NCBI GenBank assembly: GCA_910588225.1
Contig: CAJUQT010000011.1
Coordinates: 1-64,000 of the forward strand
Length of the DNA stretch: 64,000 nucleotides
Origin: an uncultured Acetatifactor sp.
GTDB taxonomy: Bacteria; Bacillota; Clostridia; Lachnospirales; Lachnospiraceae
Reading direction: 5' to 3'
Below, in pieces: positions 50,233 to 58,219 of the stretch (position 1 is its first letter; each line of letters begins with the position of its first letter). Below the pieces are notes generated by a model that worked only from the letters and a program-made list of their open reading frames with translations, did not search any database and was not told where the DNA came from. The translations under genes were made by a program, and so were the position numbers.

Positions 50233-50409
50233 ATGATTATACAAACCAGTGTCGGTGAGTTTGGAAATTTCAAAGATATTCGTACTCACATGATTGTAGA
50301 GAATCTTCAGACAATTGAAATCTATTCTGTGGTTTACTGGGGAATTCCGGTATTGTCGAAGGGTTATTATACTCTTCCGCAGATTGACTTTATTATTAAT
50401 GCGCAGTGA
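50233..50409 (+). CDS. 58-residue protein (copy 2)
   Basis: Same protein as 42106-42282, with the AGGAGG site retained. Confidence 0.7.
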   Translation: MIIQTSVGEFGNFKDIRTHMIVENLQTIEIYSVVYWGIPVLSKGYYTLPQIDFIINAQ

Positions 50410-50416
50410 GGTGCTT

Positions 50417-50605
50417 ATGAATCCCTGTAAAGAAATCTGTTCTGGTTGTTTTTATTGGAATGAATTTTTTAATGAGTGTATGGACCCTATGGGCAATCTG
50501 GGTATCTGCAATACTCTTCTGCAGGCAGCTCATCCAGATGACAATGTTCCTGCTGGTTGTGTGGAACCGCCTGAGGACTGTAGCCTTTTTGGGTTTCATA
50601 ATTAA
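50417..50605 (+). CDS. Cys-rich 62-residue protein (copy 2)
   Basis: Same protein as 42290-42478; all seven cysteines kept. Confidence 0.68.
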   Translation: MNPCKEICSGCFYWNEFFNECMDPMGNLGICNTLLQAAHPDDNVPAGCVEPPEDCSLFGFHN

Positions 50606-50646
50606 ATTAATATTTTAAAATCCCATTGGAAAGAGAGGTAAAAGGA

Positions 50647-50919
50647 ATGAATTTAGTGGGTAAACAGATGGTGGACTTTAAGAATGATAAGGGTGAACAG
50701 ATAAAAGGTATTAAGTTACATTTTATTTGTCCTGATGACCGTGTTTCCGGTCAGGCGGCAATGACTCAGTTTTTTAATGCCGGCCATGCGTTGTATGATT
50801 TAGCGGCCACGATGCCGTTAGGTGAGTTTGAGTTTGCTTATGGCCCCCGGGGCCGGGTAGTTGACATTAAGCTTGTGGAGGCTCCGGCGTCTGAGAAGTC
50901 CGGCACCAGTAAGCAGTAA
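50647..50919 (+). CDS. Probable ssDNA-binding protein (copy 2)
   Basis: Same 90-residue protein as 42520-42792. Confidence 0.55.
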   Translation: MNLVGKQMVDFKNDKGEQIKGIKLHFICPDDRVSGQAAMTQFFNAGHALYDLAATMPLGEFEFAYGPRGRVVDIKLVEAPASEKSGTSKQ

Positions 50920-50943
50920 TTATTTTTAAGTGAGGTATCAGTC

Positions 50944-52233
50944 ATGATCAGAGAAATGAGAATGAAATTTTTTAAATCCCCTTTGAAACTTCTTTTTTCT
51001 TTGATTGTGGCTGTTTCTCTTTTTCTGGGTGATTTTGTGCAGCTTGAAAGTTATGCTGCTGAAGAGGATTTATATGTTTATTTTATTGAGACTGGGTTCA
51101 CTTATTCGGATTATGCTTTTAAACATTTTAGTTCTGCGCCATCTTTTTCTTCAAAATATGGTGTTTATGATTTATATTCTGAAGATGGTGAGTATATAGG
51201 CCAGAAAGATATTTATGTATGGGTATCTAACATTAAGGATGAGACTGGGAATCCGTATCATTTTACAGATCGCCCTTTTGTTTTAACCAGTGATAATAAA
51301 GAGCCGTCTGCGGCTACTCGTCAGGCTTCTTTTTATAATATGAATTACTCTTTTTCTAAGGACCTGCAGAATGTGAATCCTTTTGAGTTTAATTTTTATC
51401 CAACTTCTACAGGTATGTCTTATTCTACGCCTATTTCCTGGGATTATTCAAATATTACATTGACTGTTTCTTCTTCTGGTAGGGATATTTCTGATTCTCC
51501 TTTTGTTTATGTTGAATACAAATTATCTGCTGATAATTGGCCTATTATGGATCCAGGTTCTTATATGCTTTTCTTTTATAGCCAGCTTTATGATTCTATG
51601 AATATTCCTTCTGTTTTGTTGGATACATTACATTCTGTTCCTATAAATATTGTTTCTTTTAATGCTTTGCAAAATTGTACTGCATTTTCTCGTTCTTCTC
51701 GTCCTGGAACATTTTATTATTATTTTGATTATTTGGGTTGGTCTAATCCGGGTGATTTATCTTTTATGGTTGCTTATTATATTGATCAATCTATTCCAGC
51801 CTTTAATTTTGTTTCCACTGCAAATGATTATTGTCGTTTGTTTCGGGCTGATTCTCTTACTGCAATTAGTGTTTTGAACAATACTTCTCAGGCTCAGATA
51901 AACGCCGGTAATAAAAATGCAGATGATATCATGCATTCCTATGATAACACTGCCGGTGATGCCGCGAATGGTGAGCTGTCTTCTATACTTTCCGGCATGG
52001 AAGACGCAGAGAATAAAACCTGGCTTGCGTCTCAGGAATCTATAGGTTCCTATGTGTTTACTGACATTCTTAATTTTTCCGCAGGTCTTATGTCCGGCCT
52101 CTCCCTGATTTTTTCATTTGCCAACAGCTTTTTCCTTGCCAGCGGAGATTTATCAGTCATTGTGTCAGTGCTTTACTGTATGGCGTTTCTTGCAATTATT
52201 TTAGGTTTATGGAGATTTTTCAGGGGGTCATAG
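50944..52233 (+). CDS. Adsorption/minor coat-type protein (copy 2)
   Basis: Same 429-residue protein as 42817-44106. Receptor-binding genes usually diverge fast, so identity between copies argues for very recent duplication. Confidence 0.7.
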   Translation: MIREMRMKFFKSPLKLLFSLIVAVSLFLGDFVQLESYAAEEDLYVYFIETGFTYSDYAFKHFSSAPSFSSKYGVYDLYSEDGEYIGQKDIYVWVSNIKDETGNPYHFTDRPFVLTSDNKEPSAATRQASFYNMNYSFSKDLQNVNPFEFNFYPTSTGMSYSTPISWDYSNITLTVSSSGRDISDSPFVYVEYKLSADNWPIMDPGSYMLFFYSQLYDSMNIPSVLLDTLHSVPINIVSFNALQNCTAFSRSSRPGTFYYYFDYLGWSNPGDLSFMVAYYIDQSIPAFNFVSTANDYCRLFRADSLTAISVLNNTSQAQINAGNKNADDIMHSYDNTAGDAANGELSSILSGMEDAENKTWLASQESIGSYVFTDILNFSAGLMSGLSLIFSFANSFFLASGDLSVIVSVLYCMAFLAIILGLWRFFRGS

Positions 52234-52236
52234 CGT

Positions 52237-52455
52237 ATGTTTGAGTTTTTTGACAGTATCATCAACCTGATTCAGGTGATTGTAAAGTTTGTCGGGGCCT
52301 TCGTGGAAAAGTTTATTTACATGTTTACGCTCATCGGCTCCGGCGCCGTTGCGGTGGTTCAGGTCTATGTTTTCCTGCCTGATATCGTAAAGGCTGTTGC
52401 CGCTGCTATTGTGGCCTATGCTGTTATTGTTAATTTGCTGAATAGAGGAGGATAA
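52237..52455 (+). CDS. 72-residue two-helix membrane protein (copy 2)
   Basis: Same protein as 44110-44328. Confidence 0.7.
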   Translation: MFEFFDSIINLIQVIVKFVGAFVEKFIYMFTLIGSGAVAVVQVYVFLPDIVKAVAAAIVAYAVIVNLLNRGG

Positions 52456-52457
52456 TC

Positions 52458-52613
52458 ATGCTTGCATTTTTTAATGAGATCCTTCAGTGTTACAAGCTTC
52501 TGGTTGATTTTCTGTTTGCTTACAAGTTAGCCGGGGTGCCTGTTGGTTATATCATAACAGCCTGCTTTATTTTCTGTATTGTAGTTCGGTATATTTTGGG
52601 AGGTATTAAGTGA
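52458..52613 (+). CDS. 51-residue membrane protein (copy 2)
   Basis: Same protein as 44331-44486; stop overlaps the next start. Confidence 0.65.
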   Translation: MLAFFNEILQCYKLLVDFLFAYKLAGVPVGYIITACFIFCIVVRYILGGIK

Positions 52614-53443
52614 TGGATGAATCTATGGAAATGGTTCCCAGCGAAAATATTCCTGCTGAAGAATCTGAAAGTGAGGTTTCTGGAAATGAATTATTACAGC
52701 CGGAGGCAGAACCGCCGCAGGAAACACATTATCCTGTTTTTTCCCTTTCGCCTGACGGTGAGATTATTTCGGATACTCCGGAAACTGCTGAGGATGAGTC
52801 TTCGGCTCCCGGCGCGGATGAGCTGCCGTCTGCTATACAGCCGACACCTTCCCCTTATGCTGTACAGGTTAATGAGGGTGATTATCTCGTGATACCCGGC
52901 AGTAATGGGAATCCTACTGTCATTATGCAGCAGCCGCAACAGGAGCCGGAAGAGGATCCGCTGGATGCTTACGCTGAACAGATTGATTCCATACAGTCTG
53001 ACATTGCCTATCTTGCATCTGTCCAGGCATCCAACTATGGATACCTGGGTTCGCAGGCTCTGGATACTTTTGACAGGGTTGTCCAGCAGAACTCCTACCG
53101 TTATTATTGTGCTTTCCGGGATGGTTCTGACACTTATAATGGTGTGCTTTATTTATCTGACCACATTTCCCGGTCCGGCAGTACCGTAACCATGGAAGAT
53201 GCGCTGCAGGTGAGAGTTTACCGTACATACAGCGGAAATACCTACTATTACTACTACTCTTCTGCCGGTGCCGGTGATGTGGCTGTGAATTTATCCGGAA
53301 ATCTGATGTACTATACCAATACTGCAGATAATTACCCGACTCTGGGCGGTATCTCTGTACCTTACCGCTATCCCTCCTGGGTGATGCTGGTATTGTTTGT
53401 GGGCCTTCTGGCCGCATTTTTCGCATGGAGGAAACGATCATGA
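52613..53443 (+). CDS. 276-residue acidic protein with C-terminal anchor (copy 2)
   Basis: Same protein as 44486-45316. Confidence 0.68.
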   Translation: MDESMEMVPSENIPAEESESEVSGNELLQPEAEPPQETHYPVFSLSPDGEIISDTPETAEDESSAPGADELPSAIQPTPSPYAVQVNEGDYLVIPGSNGNPTVIMQQPQQEPEEDPLDAYAEQIDSIQSDIAYLASVQASNYGYLGSQALDTFDRVVQQNSYRYYCAFRDGSDTYNGVLYLSDHISRSGSTVTMEDALQVRVYRTYSGNTYYYYYSSAGAGDVAVNLSGNLMYYTNTADNYPTLGGISVPYRYPSWVMLVLFVGLLAAFFAWRKRS

Positions 53444-53598
53444 TACAGACATTAAGCGATTTAATCGGCCTTGACCTTTCGGCCTGTAATCAGGATTTAG
53501 TATTAATTATAGCGGCCATGTTTTTGTTGCTGGTGATTTCTTTTCTGTATGATATCGGTATCATGCTTTTCGGATACATAGGAGGAAAACGCCGATGA
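53440..53598 (+). CDS. 52-residue membrane protein (copy 2)
   Basis: Same protein as 45313-45471. Confidence 0.68.
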   Translation: MIQTLSDLIGLDLSACNQDLVLIIAAMFLLLVISFLYDIGIMLFGYIGGKRR

Positions 53599-53750
53599 TT
53601 GAGGTGATGCAGACTTTAATCTCCTGGCTGACTATGTTGTTAAATATGTTTTTGGCGGATGGTGGATATATTGGCCTGGCTGTTGTTTGCTTCCCCATAC
53701 TTGCTCTGCTGGTAAAGGCGGTCCGCTCTCTGGCATCGAAAAAGAACTGA
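53595..53750 (+). CDS. 51-residue membrane protein with basic tail (copy 2)
   Basis: Same protein as 45468-45623. Confidence 0.68.
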   Translation: MIEVMQTLISWLTMLLNMFLADGGYIGLAVVCFPILALLVKAVRSLASKKN

Positions 53751-53805
53751 CTGGTATGCCTTAAGGCTTATCATACAATTATTTTAAAGAAGGAGGTAAC
53801 TTTTT

Positions 53806-54054
53806 ATGCTGTTTATGAATGTTGCTGCAAAGTATTATCCGTATGTTATCGCTTCCGGCGGTAGCACCTCTGGAAATACTTCCATGAGTAATGTGCTTTC
53901 CATGGCCTCTGAGCTCATGTCATGGGTTATTACTCAAATGGCTGCGATTCTCACTTTTATTACCGGCAATACGCTGATTCTCGTATTTTTTATTATGACC
54001 ATCTGCGGTTTTGCTGTGGGATTTCTTATGAGAATCTGGCGTTCTGTGGGATAA
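53806..54054 (+). CDS. Candidate major coat protein (copy 2)
   Basis: Same 82-residue protein as 45679-45927, with the AAGGAGG site. Confidence 0.65.
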   Translation: MLFMNVAAKYYPYVIASGGSTSGNTSMSNVLSMASELMSWVITQMAAILTFITGNTLILVFFIMTICGFAVGFLMRIWRSVG

Positions 54055-54061
54055 GACCCAA

Positions 54062-54096
54062 AAGCCCTGCGGAAAGCGCAGGCTTCCGCAGGGCTT
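54062..54096 (+). other. Hairpin after the candidate coat gene (copy 2)
   Basis: Duplicate of the 13-bp perfect stem at 45935-45969. Confidence 0.7.
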
Positions 54097-54115
54097 ACAT
54101 GGAGGATACACTGGC

Positions 54116-54271
54116 ATGAATTTATATGATTTCACTGTGAAATTACTCAGTTTGTTTTTGATTCCCTTTCAGGCTGCATTTATGGAATCTGTTTTCGGTT
54201 CTGTATTTTTATTTTTGATTGTTGCTTCTCCAGTGCTTCTTTTTCTTAAGCTCTGGCGTTATTTAAGATAA
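54116..54271 (+). CDS. 51-residue membrane protein before zot (copy 2)
   Basis: Same protein as 45989-46144. Confidence 0.65.
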   Translation: MNLYDFTVKLLSLFLIPFQAAFMESVFGSVFLFLIVASPVLLFLKLWRYLR

Positions 54272-54286
54272 TTTTGGAGGTTACAT

Positions 54287-55081
54287 ATGTATGTACTGCT
54301 CTTCGCTTTCTGGTTTTTGATGATATTTTGTATGTACTTCAGCTTTAAGTACCGCAATCCTTATAGATTAATTATGGTGTTCGGAAAAAAGGGTTCCGGT
54401 AAGACCACATTTCTGACGAAGACCGCAGTAAATGCCATGCGTAAAGGTAAGGCTGTCTACTCCACTGTGGAAGTACCCGGCGCGGTTCTGTTTGATGTTC
54501 AGAACATAGGTCTGTACACGTTTCCTCCTGAATCGGTGGTTTTGATAGATGAGGTTGGAATGATCTGGGATAACCGCAACTATAAGAATTTCAGGACTGA
54601 TGTCCGTGATTATTTCAAGCTCCAGCGCCAGTACCGCAACACGGTTTATCTTTTCAGTCAGACTTTTGATGTTGATGTGAAGCTTCGGAATCTTACCGAT
54701 GCCATGTACCTGTGCAAGTGCCATATGGGATTTTTGAGCATTGCTCGGAAAATTAAAAGGGACATTGTAATTGTCAGCCCTCAGGGTGACAGTGAGGCCC
54801 GGATTGCTGATAACCTTGAATTCGAACCTTTTATTTTTGCCCTCTTTGGTGCAAAGTCTGTGATTTTTACTTTCATTCCTAACTGGGCTAAATATTTTAA
54901 AAGCTTTAATCCAAAACCACTGCCGCTTATGGAAGGCTCCCTTTGTCCGTCGCTTTTGAAATCTGAGCGTTCCCGGAAATGGTTTTCCTGGCGGATGCCG
55001 TTCTTTATGTTTTTACAGGACCTTTTTGATTTTGATAACATAGATCCGCTGCTGTGGTGGTATCTTTCATCTATAAATTAG
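54287..55081 (+). CDS. Zot-family phage assembly ATPase (copy 2)
   Basis: Same 264-residue protein as 46160-46954, with Walker A and B intact. Confidence 0.9.
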   Translation: MYVLLFAFWFLMIFCMYFSFKYRNPYRLIMVFGKKGSGKTTFLTKTAVNAMRKGKAVYSTVEVPGAVLFDVQNIGLYTFPPESVVLIDEVGMIWDNRNYKNFRTDVRDYFKLQRQYRNTVYLFSQTFDVDVKLRNLTDAMYLCKCHMGFLSIARKIKRDIVIVSPQGDSEARIADNLEFEPFIFALFGAKSVIFTFIPNWAKYFKSFNPKPLPLMEGSLCPSLLKSERSRKWFSWRMPFFMFLQDLFDFDNIDPLLWWYLSSIN

Positions 55082-55099
55082 CTTTCAGGGGGTGTTTTT

Positions 55100-56164
55100 A
55101 TGGCTTCTCGTGATAAATCCGGCCGCTCTTACGGTACCGGCCGTACCCGTAACTATGCAACTGTTGTTTACCAGGAATCCGCACCTGCCGACTGGCAGGC
55201 TGTTCTTGAAGAATGTTTCATTTCTGCTTTTATATCTCCCTATCATGACAAGGATAAGAATCCGGATGGAGAAGACAAAAAGCCTCATTGGCATGTGATG
55301 ATCATGTTTGATACGGTCAAAACCAAAGAGCAGGCGAAAGAAATCTTTGATAAAATCGGTGGAGTTGGTTGTGAAGTCGTTAACTCTATGCGTGGTTATG
55401 CCCGGTATTTGTGTCATCTGGATAATCCTGATAAGTATCAGTATGACAGGAAGGATGTTATCTGTCTTTCTGGTTCTGATTATGAAAATGTAATTGGTCT
55501 TCCATCTGATAAATATACTGCTCTTGCTGATATGGTGGATTTTATTGTTGACGGTAATATTTATAGTTATGCTGTTTTTTTGTTTTGGTGTCGTCTAAAT
55601 CGTCCTGACTGGTTTAAGGTGCTTTGTGATAGTAGCTCTGCTTTTATAGAGCGTTTTATACGGAGTAGGTATTATGACCGTAAAGAGTCTATATCCGGTG
55701 CTATTGGTTTAATGCAGGAGGATAATTTTGTTAATTATGCTCCTCTCTTCCGCCTTCTTGGCGAGCGTAAATTAAAGAGATCTGATTTGCTTGATGTTAT
55801 ATCTCGTAAAACATTTAATAAATTGACTAAAGGTTATCCCGTTGACCTCAAGACCATTAATAAAATATGTGATTTTTTACAGTGTCAGCCTGGTGATGTG
55901 ATGGAGTTTGATAAAAAGATGGAGTCAGCTCCGGAGGAACCAGCAGATCCGGTCGGGCATTCGGTGGATGATTCTGTAGAACCTGCAGGTACAACGTTAA
56001 TGGAAGGCGATGTTGAAGCCGAAGCTGTATTTGTGGAGCCGCCTGTTCTTCCAAAGGCAGAACGTCAGGTTCCGGCCGTAAAAGGCAACCGGTATTCCCG
56101 CCGGTATTATAAAAAGGTAAAAGGTCTCGGCGGTGGTGGCAGTGTGCAGCTTTCCCCTCCCTGA
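55100..56164 (+). CDS. HUH Rep fused to an XRE helix-turn-helix (copy 2)
   Basis: Same 354-residue protein as 46973-48037, with the HWH motif, Tyr nucleophile and helix-turn-helix intact. Confidence 0.88.
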   Translation: MASRDKSGRSYGTGRTRNYATVVYQESAPADWQAVLEECFISAFISPYHDKDKNPDGEDKKPHWHVMIMFDTVKTKEQAKEIFDKIGGVGCEVVNSMRGYARYLCHLDNPDKYQYDRKDVICLSGSDYENVIGLPSDKYTALADMVDFIVDGNIYSYAVFLFWCRLNRPDWFKVLCDSSSAFIERFIRSRYYDRKESISGAIGLMQEDNFVNYAPLFRLLGERKLKRSDLLDVISRKTFNKLTKGYPVDLKTINKICDFLQCQPGDVMEFDKKMESAPEEPADPVGHSVDDSVEPAGTTLMEGDVEAEAVFVEPPVLPKAERQVPAVKGNRYSRRYYKKVKGLGGGGSVQLSPP

Positions 56165-56232
56165 TTTTCTTTACGTGAGCCCTTTTCTCTTGACTTAAAC
56201 TAATCCGTCGATATCCGTCATTTGGGTAACGA

Positions 56233-56260
56233 GCCCATGTTGGCGCCCACAGCGCCGGGC
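56233..56260 (+). other. GC-rich hairpin downstream of rep (copy 2)
   Basis: Duplicate of 48106-48133. Confidence 0.4.
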
Positions 56261-56335
56261 GAGTTCTTCAAATTTGACTGGCACCGACCCTATTCAAGCG
56301 CTTTTGTCCTTTGTATGTAAAGATTGGAGGTTTTT

Positions 56336-56542
56336 ATGCCTAATACAGTAGCTTTTGCCATGCGGAACATGATTTCTCTGTCTTATGATTTTATTTGTTT
56401 GCGCTGTTGTTATGAGGATGGTATTTTTGCTGTTATGCACAATCCCAGTTATTCAGATGCAATGTCCGCTTATGGGGACTATCCACTTGTACGCTCTTTT
56501 ATTTCTTATAAGGTGCTTTATATTGATGTGTTTCCTATTTAA
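56336..56542 (+). CDS. 68-residue protein at the right end of the unit (copy 2)
   Basis: Same protein as 48209-48415. Confidence 0.68.
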   Translation: MPNTVAFAMRNMISLSYDFICLRCCYEDGIFAVMHNPSYSDAMSAYGDYPLVRSFISYKVLYIDVFPI

Positions 56543-56547
56543 AATAA

Positions 56548-56690
56548 AACTATTCGTTAAACTGATTGTTTCACAAATAGTTTCTATGCGGGCGGACTCC
56601 AGACAGCGGTAAATAATGTCGTCCGCCCAGAAACTACCGCTCCTGCTCCTCTCACGCTTTCGTGAAACATGACAAGTTTAACGAATAGTT
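56548..56690 (+). repeat. attR with the left half of the forked hairpin
   Basis: The core GACAAGTTTAACGAATAGTT is at 56671-56690. Upstream sequence is phage (same as before the internal core), downstream sequence AAACTTGTCTTT is host. The host bases restore a perfect palindrome with the core and with the AAA preceding attL, so the uninterrupted site was a 15-bp inverted repeat with loop GAATA. Confidence 0.85.
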
Positions 56691-56705
56691 AAACTTGTCT
56701 TTCAA

Positions 56706-58010
56706 TTAATTCGATTTTGTCGCTTGTTCTTCTGTATCAACATTTGTATCAACATTTTCACAGGATTCATCCATGTCCCAGGGTATTTTTCCTTCCTTTT
56801 CTCCCCGGTATCCCTGTATACTCACATTCCGAAATCTAACATTGCGGGCATTGCGCATGTAAATCCGTTCCTTGCTCATGGGTTCCAGATCCTCCATCAT
56901 TCCCGGATATCCGGGCTCTGCGTCGCGGCACATGCGGATACTGCAGTCCGTCATGCTGACATTTTCCACCGGCATTTCCGGCAGTCCGTAGAAAAATCCT
57001 GCCGCCGACCGCGCGTCGGTCACCATACAGTTCTGTATCTGAATATTACGAATCACCGGGGTTCCTTCCGTGACTTTATGGGCGAATTTGTCCTTGTAGG
57101 TTCCTCCGTTCATGCCGCAGCGATAAAACATGTTGAACACAAAGGGACACAGTACCCTGTCCATTATTATATTGGAGATCAGGATACTTTCCATTGAACC
57201 GCCTCTGCCTCGTCTGGTCTTCACCCGGATCCCTCTGTCCGTATCCTGAAATACACAGTTCGTAATGACCACATTGCGAACGCCGCCGCTCATTTCGCTT
57301 CCGATTACCACCCCTCCGTGGCCGTGGATCATATTGCAGTTTGTAATTGTGATGTTCTCGCAGGGACGTCTGTCCGGTGTCTCCTCCGTTCCTGATTTCA
57401 AGGTAATGCAGTCGTCCCCCACGTCCACAAGGCAGTCCGCAATACGCACATTGCTGCAGCCATCTGGATTAATGCCGTCCGTGTTGGGAGAATTTTGGGG
57501 ATTCCGAATGGTGACGCCCCTGATCTCCACATCATCACAATATAGCGGATGCAGGGTCCACACAGGAGAGCAGGTCATCTTTACGTCAAGCACCTTCACC
57601 CTGCGGCAATGCTCAAAGCACACAAGGTAAGGCCGTCCCGCAGGCAGTTTCCCCTGGTTTTTCCACCAGTATTCTCCCTGACCATTCAGGACTCCCTGAC
57701 CGCATAGCGTCACGTTTTCTGCATTCTTTGCATAGATGCAGGGCATGTATAAGTCGGTGCGCTTCCCCTCATATTCTGTGCCAATCACTCGATATCCCCC
57801 ACAGTCCTGCTTAAAAAGAAGCTCTGCTCCGGCCTCCAGATGCAGTGTGACATTGCTTTTCAGCTCTATGGAATAAGTTTCATACTTTCCGGGTGTCACT
57901 GCAAGGGTTCCTCCCCCTTCCCGCTCCAAATGTGCCATTGCCTGCTCAAAGGCTCCCGTCCAGCCTCTTTCCTCATTGTAGTATTCCTCAAATTCTCTGA
58001 TCTTTACCAT
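56706..58010 (-). CDS. Polygalacturonase-type glycoside hydrolase, family GH28
   Basis: A 434-residue right-handed beta-helix enzyme that hydrolyses alpha-1,4-galacturonan (or related rhamnogalacturonan). The GH28 motifs are in order: NSPNTDGINPDG (NTD), DVGDDCITLKSG (DD), GHGGVVIGSEMSGG (GHG) and RGIRVKTRRGRGG (RxK). No signal peptide is seen, so it probably acts on oligomers in the cytoplasm. GGAGGTG precedes the ATG at 58010. Its stop is 15 bp from attR, and the gene converges on the Nudix gene across the phage. Last gene of the catabolic cluster. Confidence 0.9.
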   Translation of the reverse strand: MVKIREFEEYYNEERGWTGAFEQAMAHLEREGGGTLAVTPGKYETYSIELKSNVTLHLEAGAELLFKQDCGGYRVIGTEYEGKRTDLYMPCIYAKNAENVTLCGQGVLNGQGEYWWKNQGKLPAGRPYLVCFEHCRRVKVLDVKMTCSPVWTLHPLYCDDVEIRGVTIRNPQNSPNTDGINPDGCSNVRIADCLVDVGDDCITLKSGTEETPDRRPCENITITNCNMIHGHGGVVIGSEMSGGVRNVVITNCVFQDTDRGIRVKTRRGRGGSMESILISNIIMDRVLCPFVFNMFYRCGMNGGTYKDKFAHKVTEGTPVIRNIQIQNCMVTDARSAAGFFYGLPEMPVENVSMTDCSIRMCRDAEPGYPGMMEDLEPMSKERIYMRNARNVRFRNVSIQGYRGEKEGKIPWDMDESCENVDTNVDTEEQATKSN

Positions 58011-58219
58011 CCTGCACCTCCTGTCCCCTGCTTGCCAAGGATTCTGATCTTTATCATTCTGCTGTCTTCCTGTCCCCAAAGGATTCCCTCATTCGCGGGA
58101 TATCGTACCTGATTATAATTCCCCTTCCCCCTCTTCTTTCCCCAAAAGACTCCCTGTCTCTATTATTCGCTTCCCCTTTGTCTTAAACACTTCCTTCTTC
58201 CCGCTTACGAAGAAGGCTC

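Larger units (their letters stand above)
48544..56670 (+). mobile_element. Inovirus-like unit, copy 2
   Basis: Second 8,127-bp unit. Every gene and structure of copy 1 is found again at +8,127 bp; all compared proteins are identical in length and sequence, so duplication is recent or maintained by recombination. Confidence 0.9.
40417..56690 (+). mobile_element. Tandem dimer of an inovirus-like filamentous prophage
   Basis: Two head-to-tail 8,127-bp units bounded and separated by the 20-bp core. All corresponding genes encode the same proteins in both copies. Each unit has repressor, ssDNA-binding, adsorption, small coat, Zot assembly ATPase and HUH Rep genes, in an inovirus-like order, with a noncoding origin region. 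There is no integrase or transposase. Codon use is clearly richer in T than in host genes, supporting horizontal origin. Both copies appear intact. Confidence 0.92.

Noticed and set aside
40417..56690. Tandem repeat taken as an ICE, plasmid or composite transposon
   Set aside because: There are no relaxase, type IV secretion, transposase or terminal inverted-repeat features. Zot plus small coat-like genes and the Rep-origin pair fit a filamentous phage.
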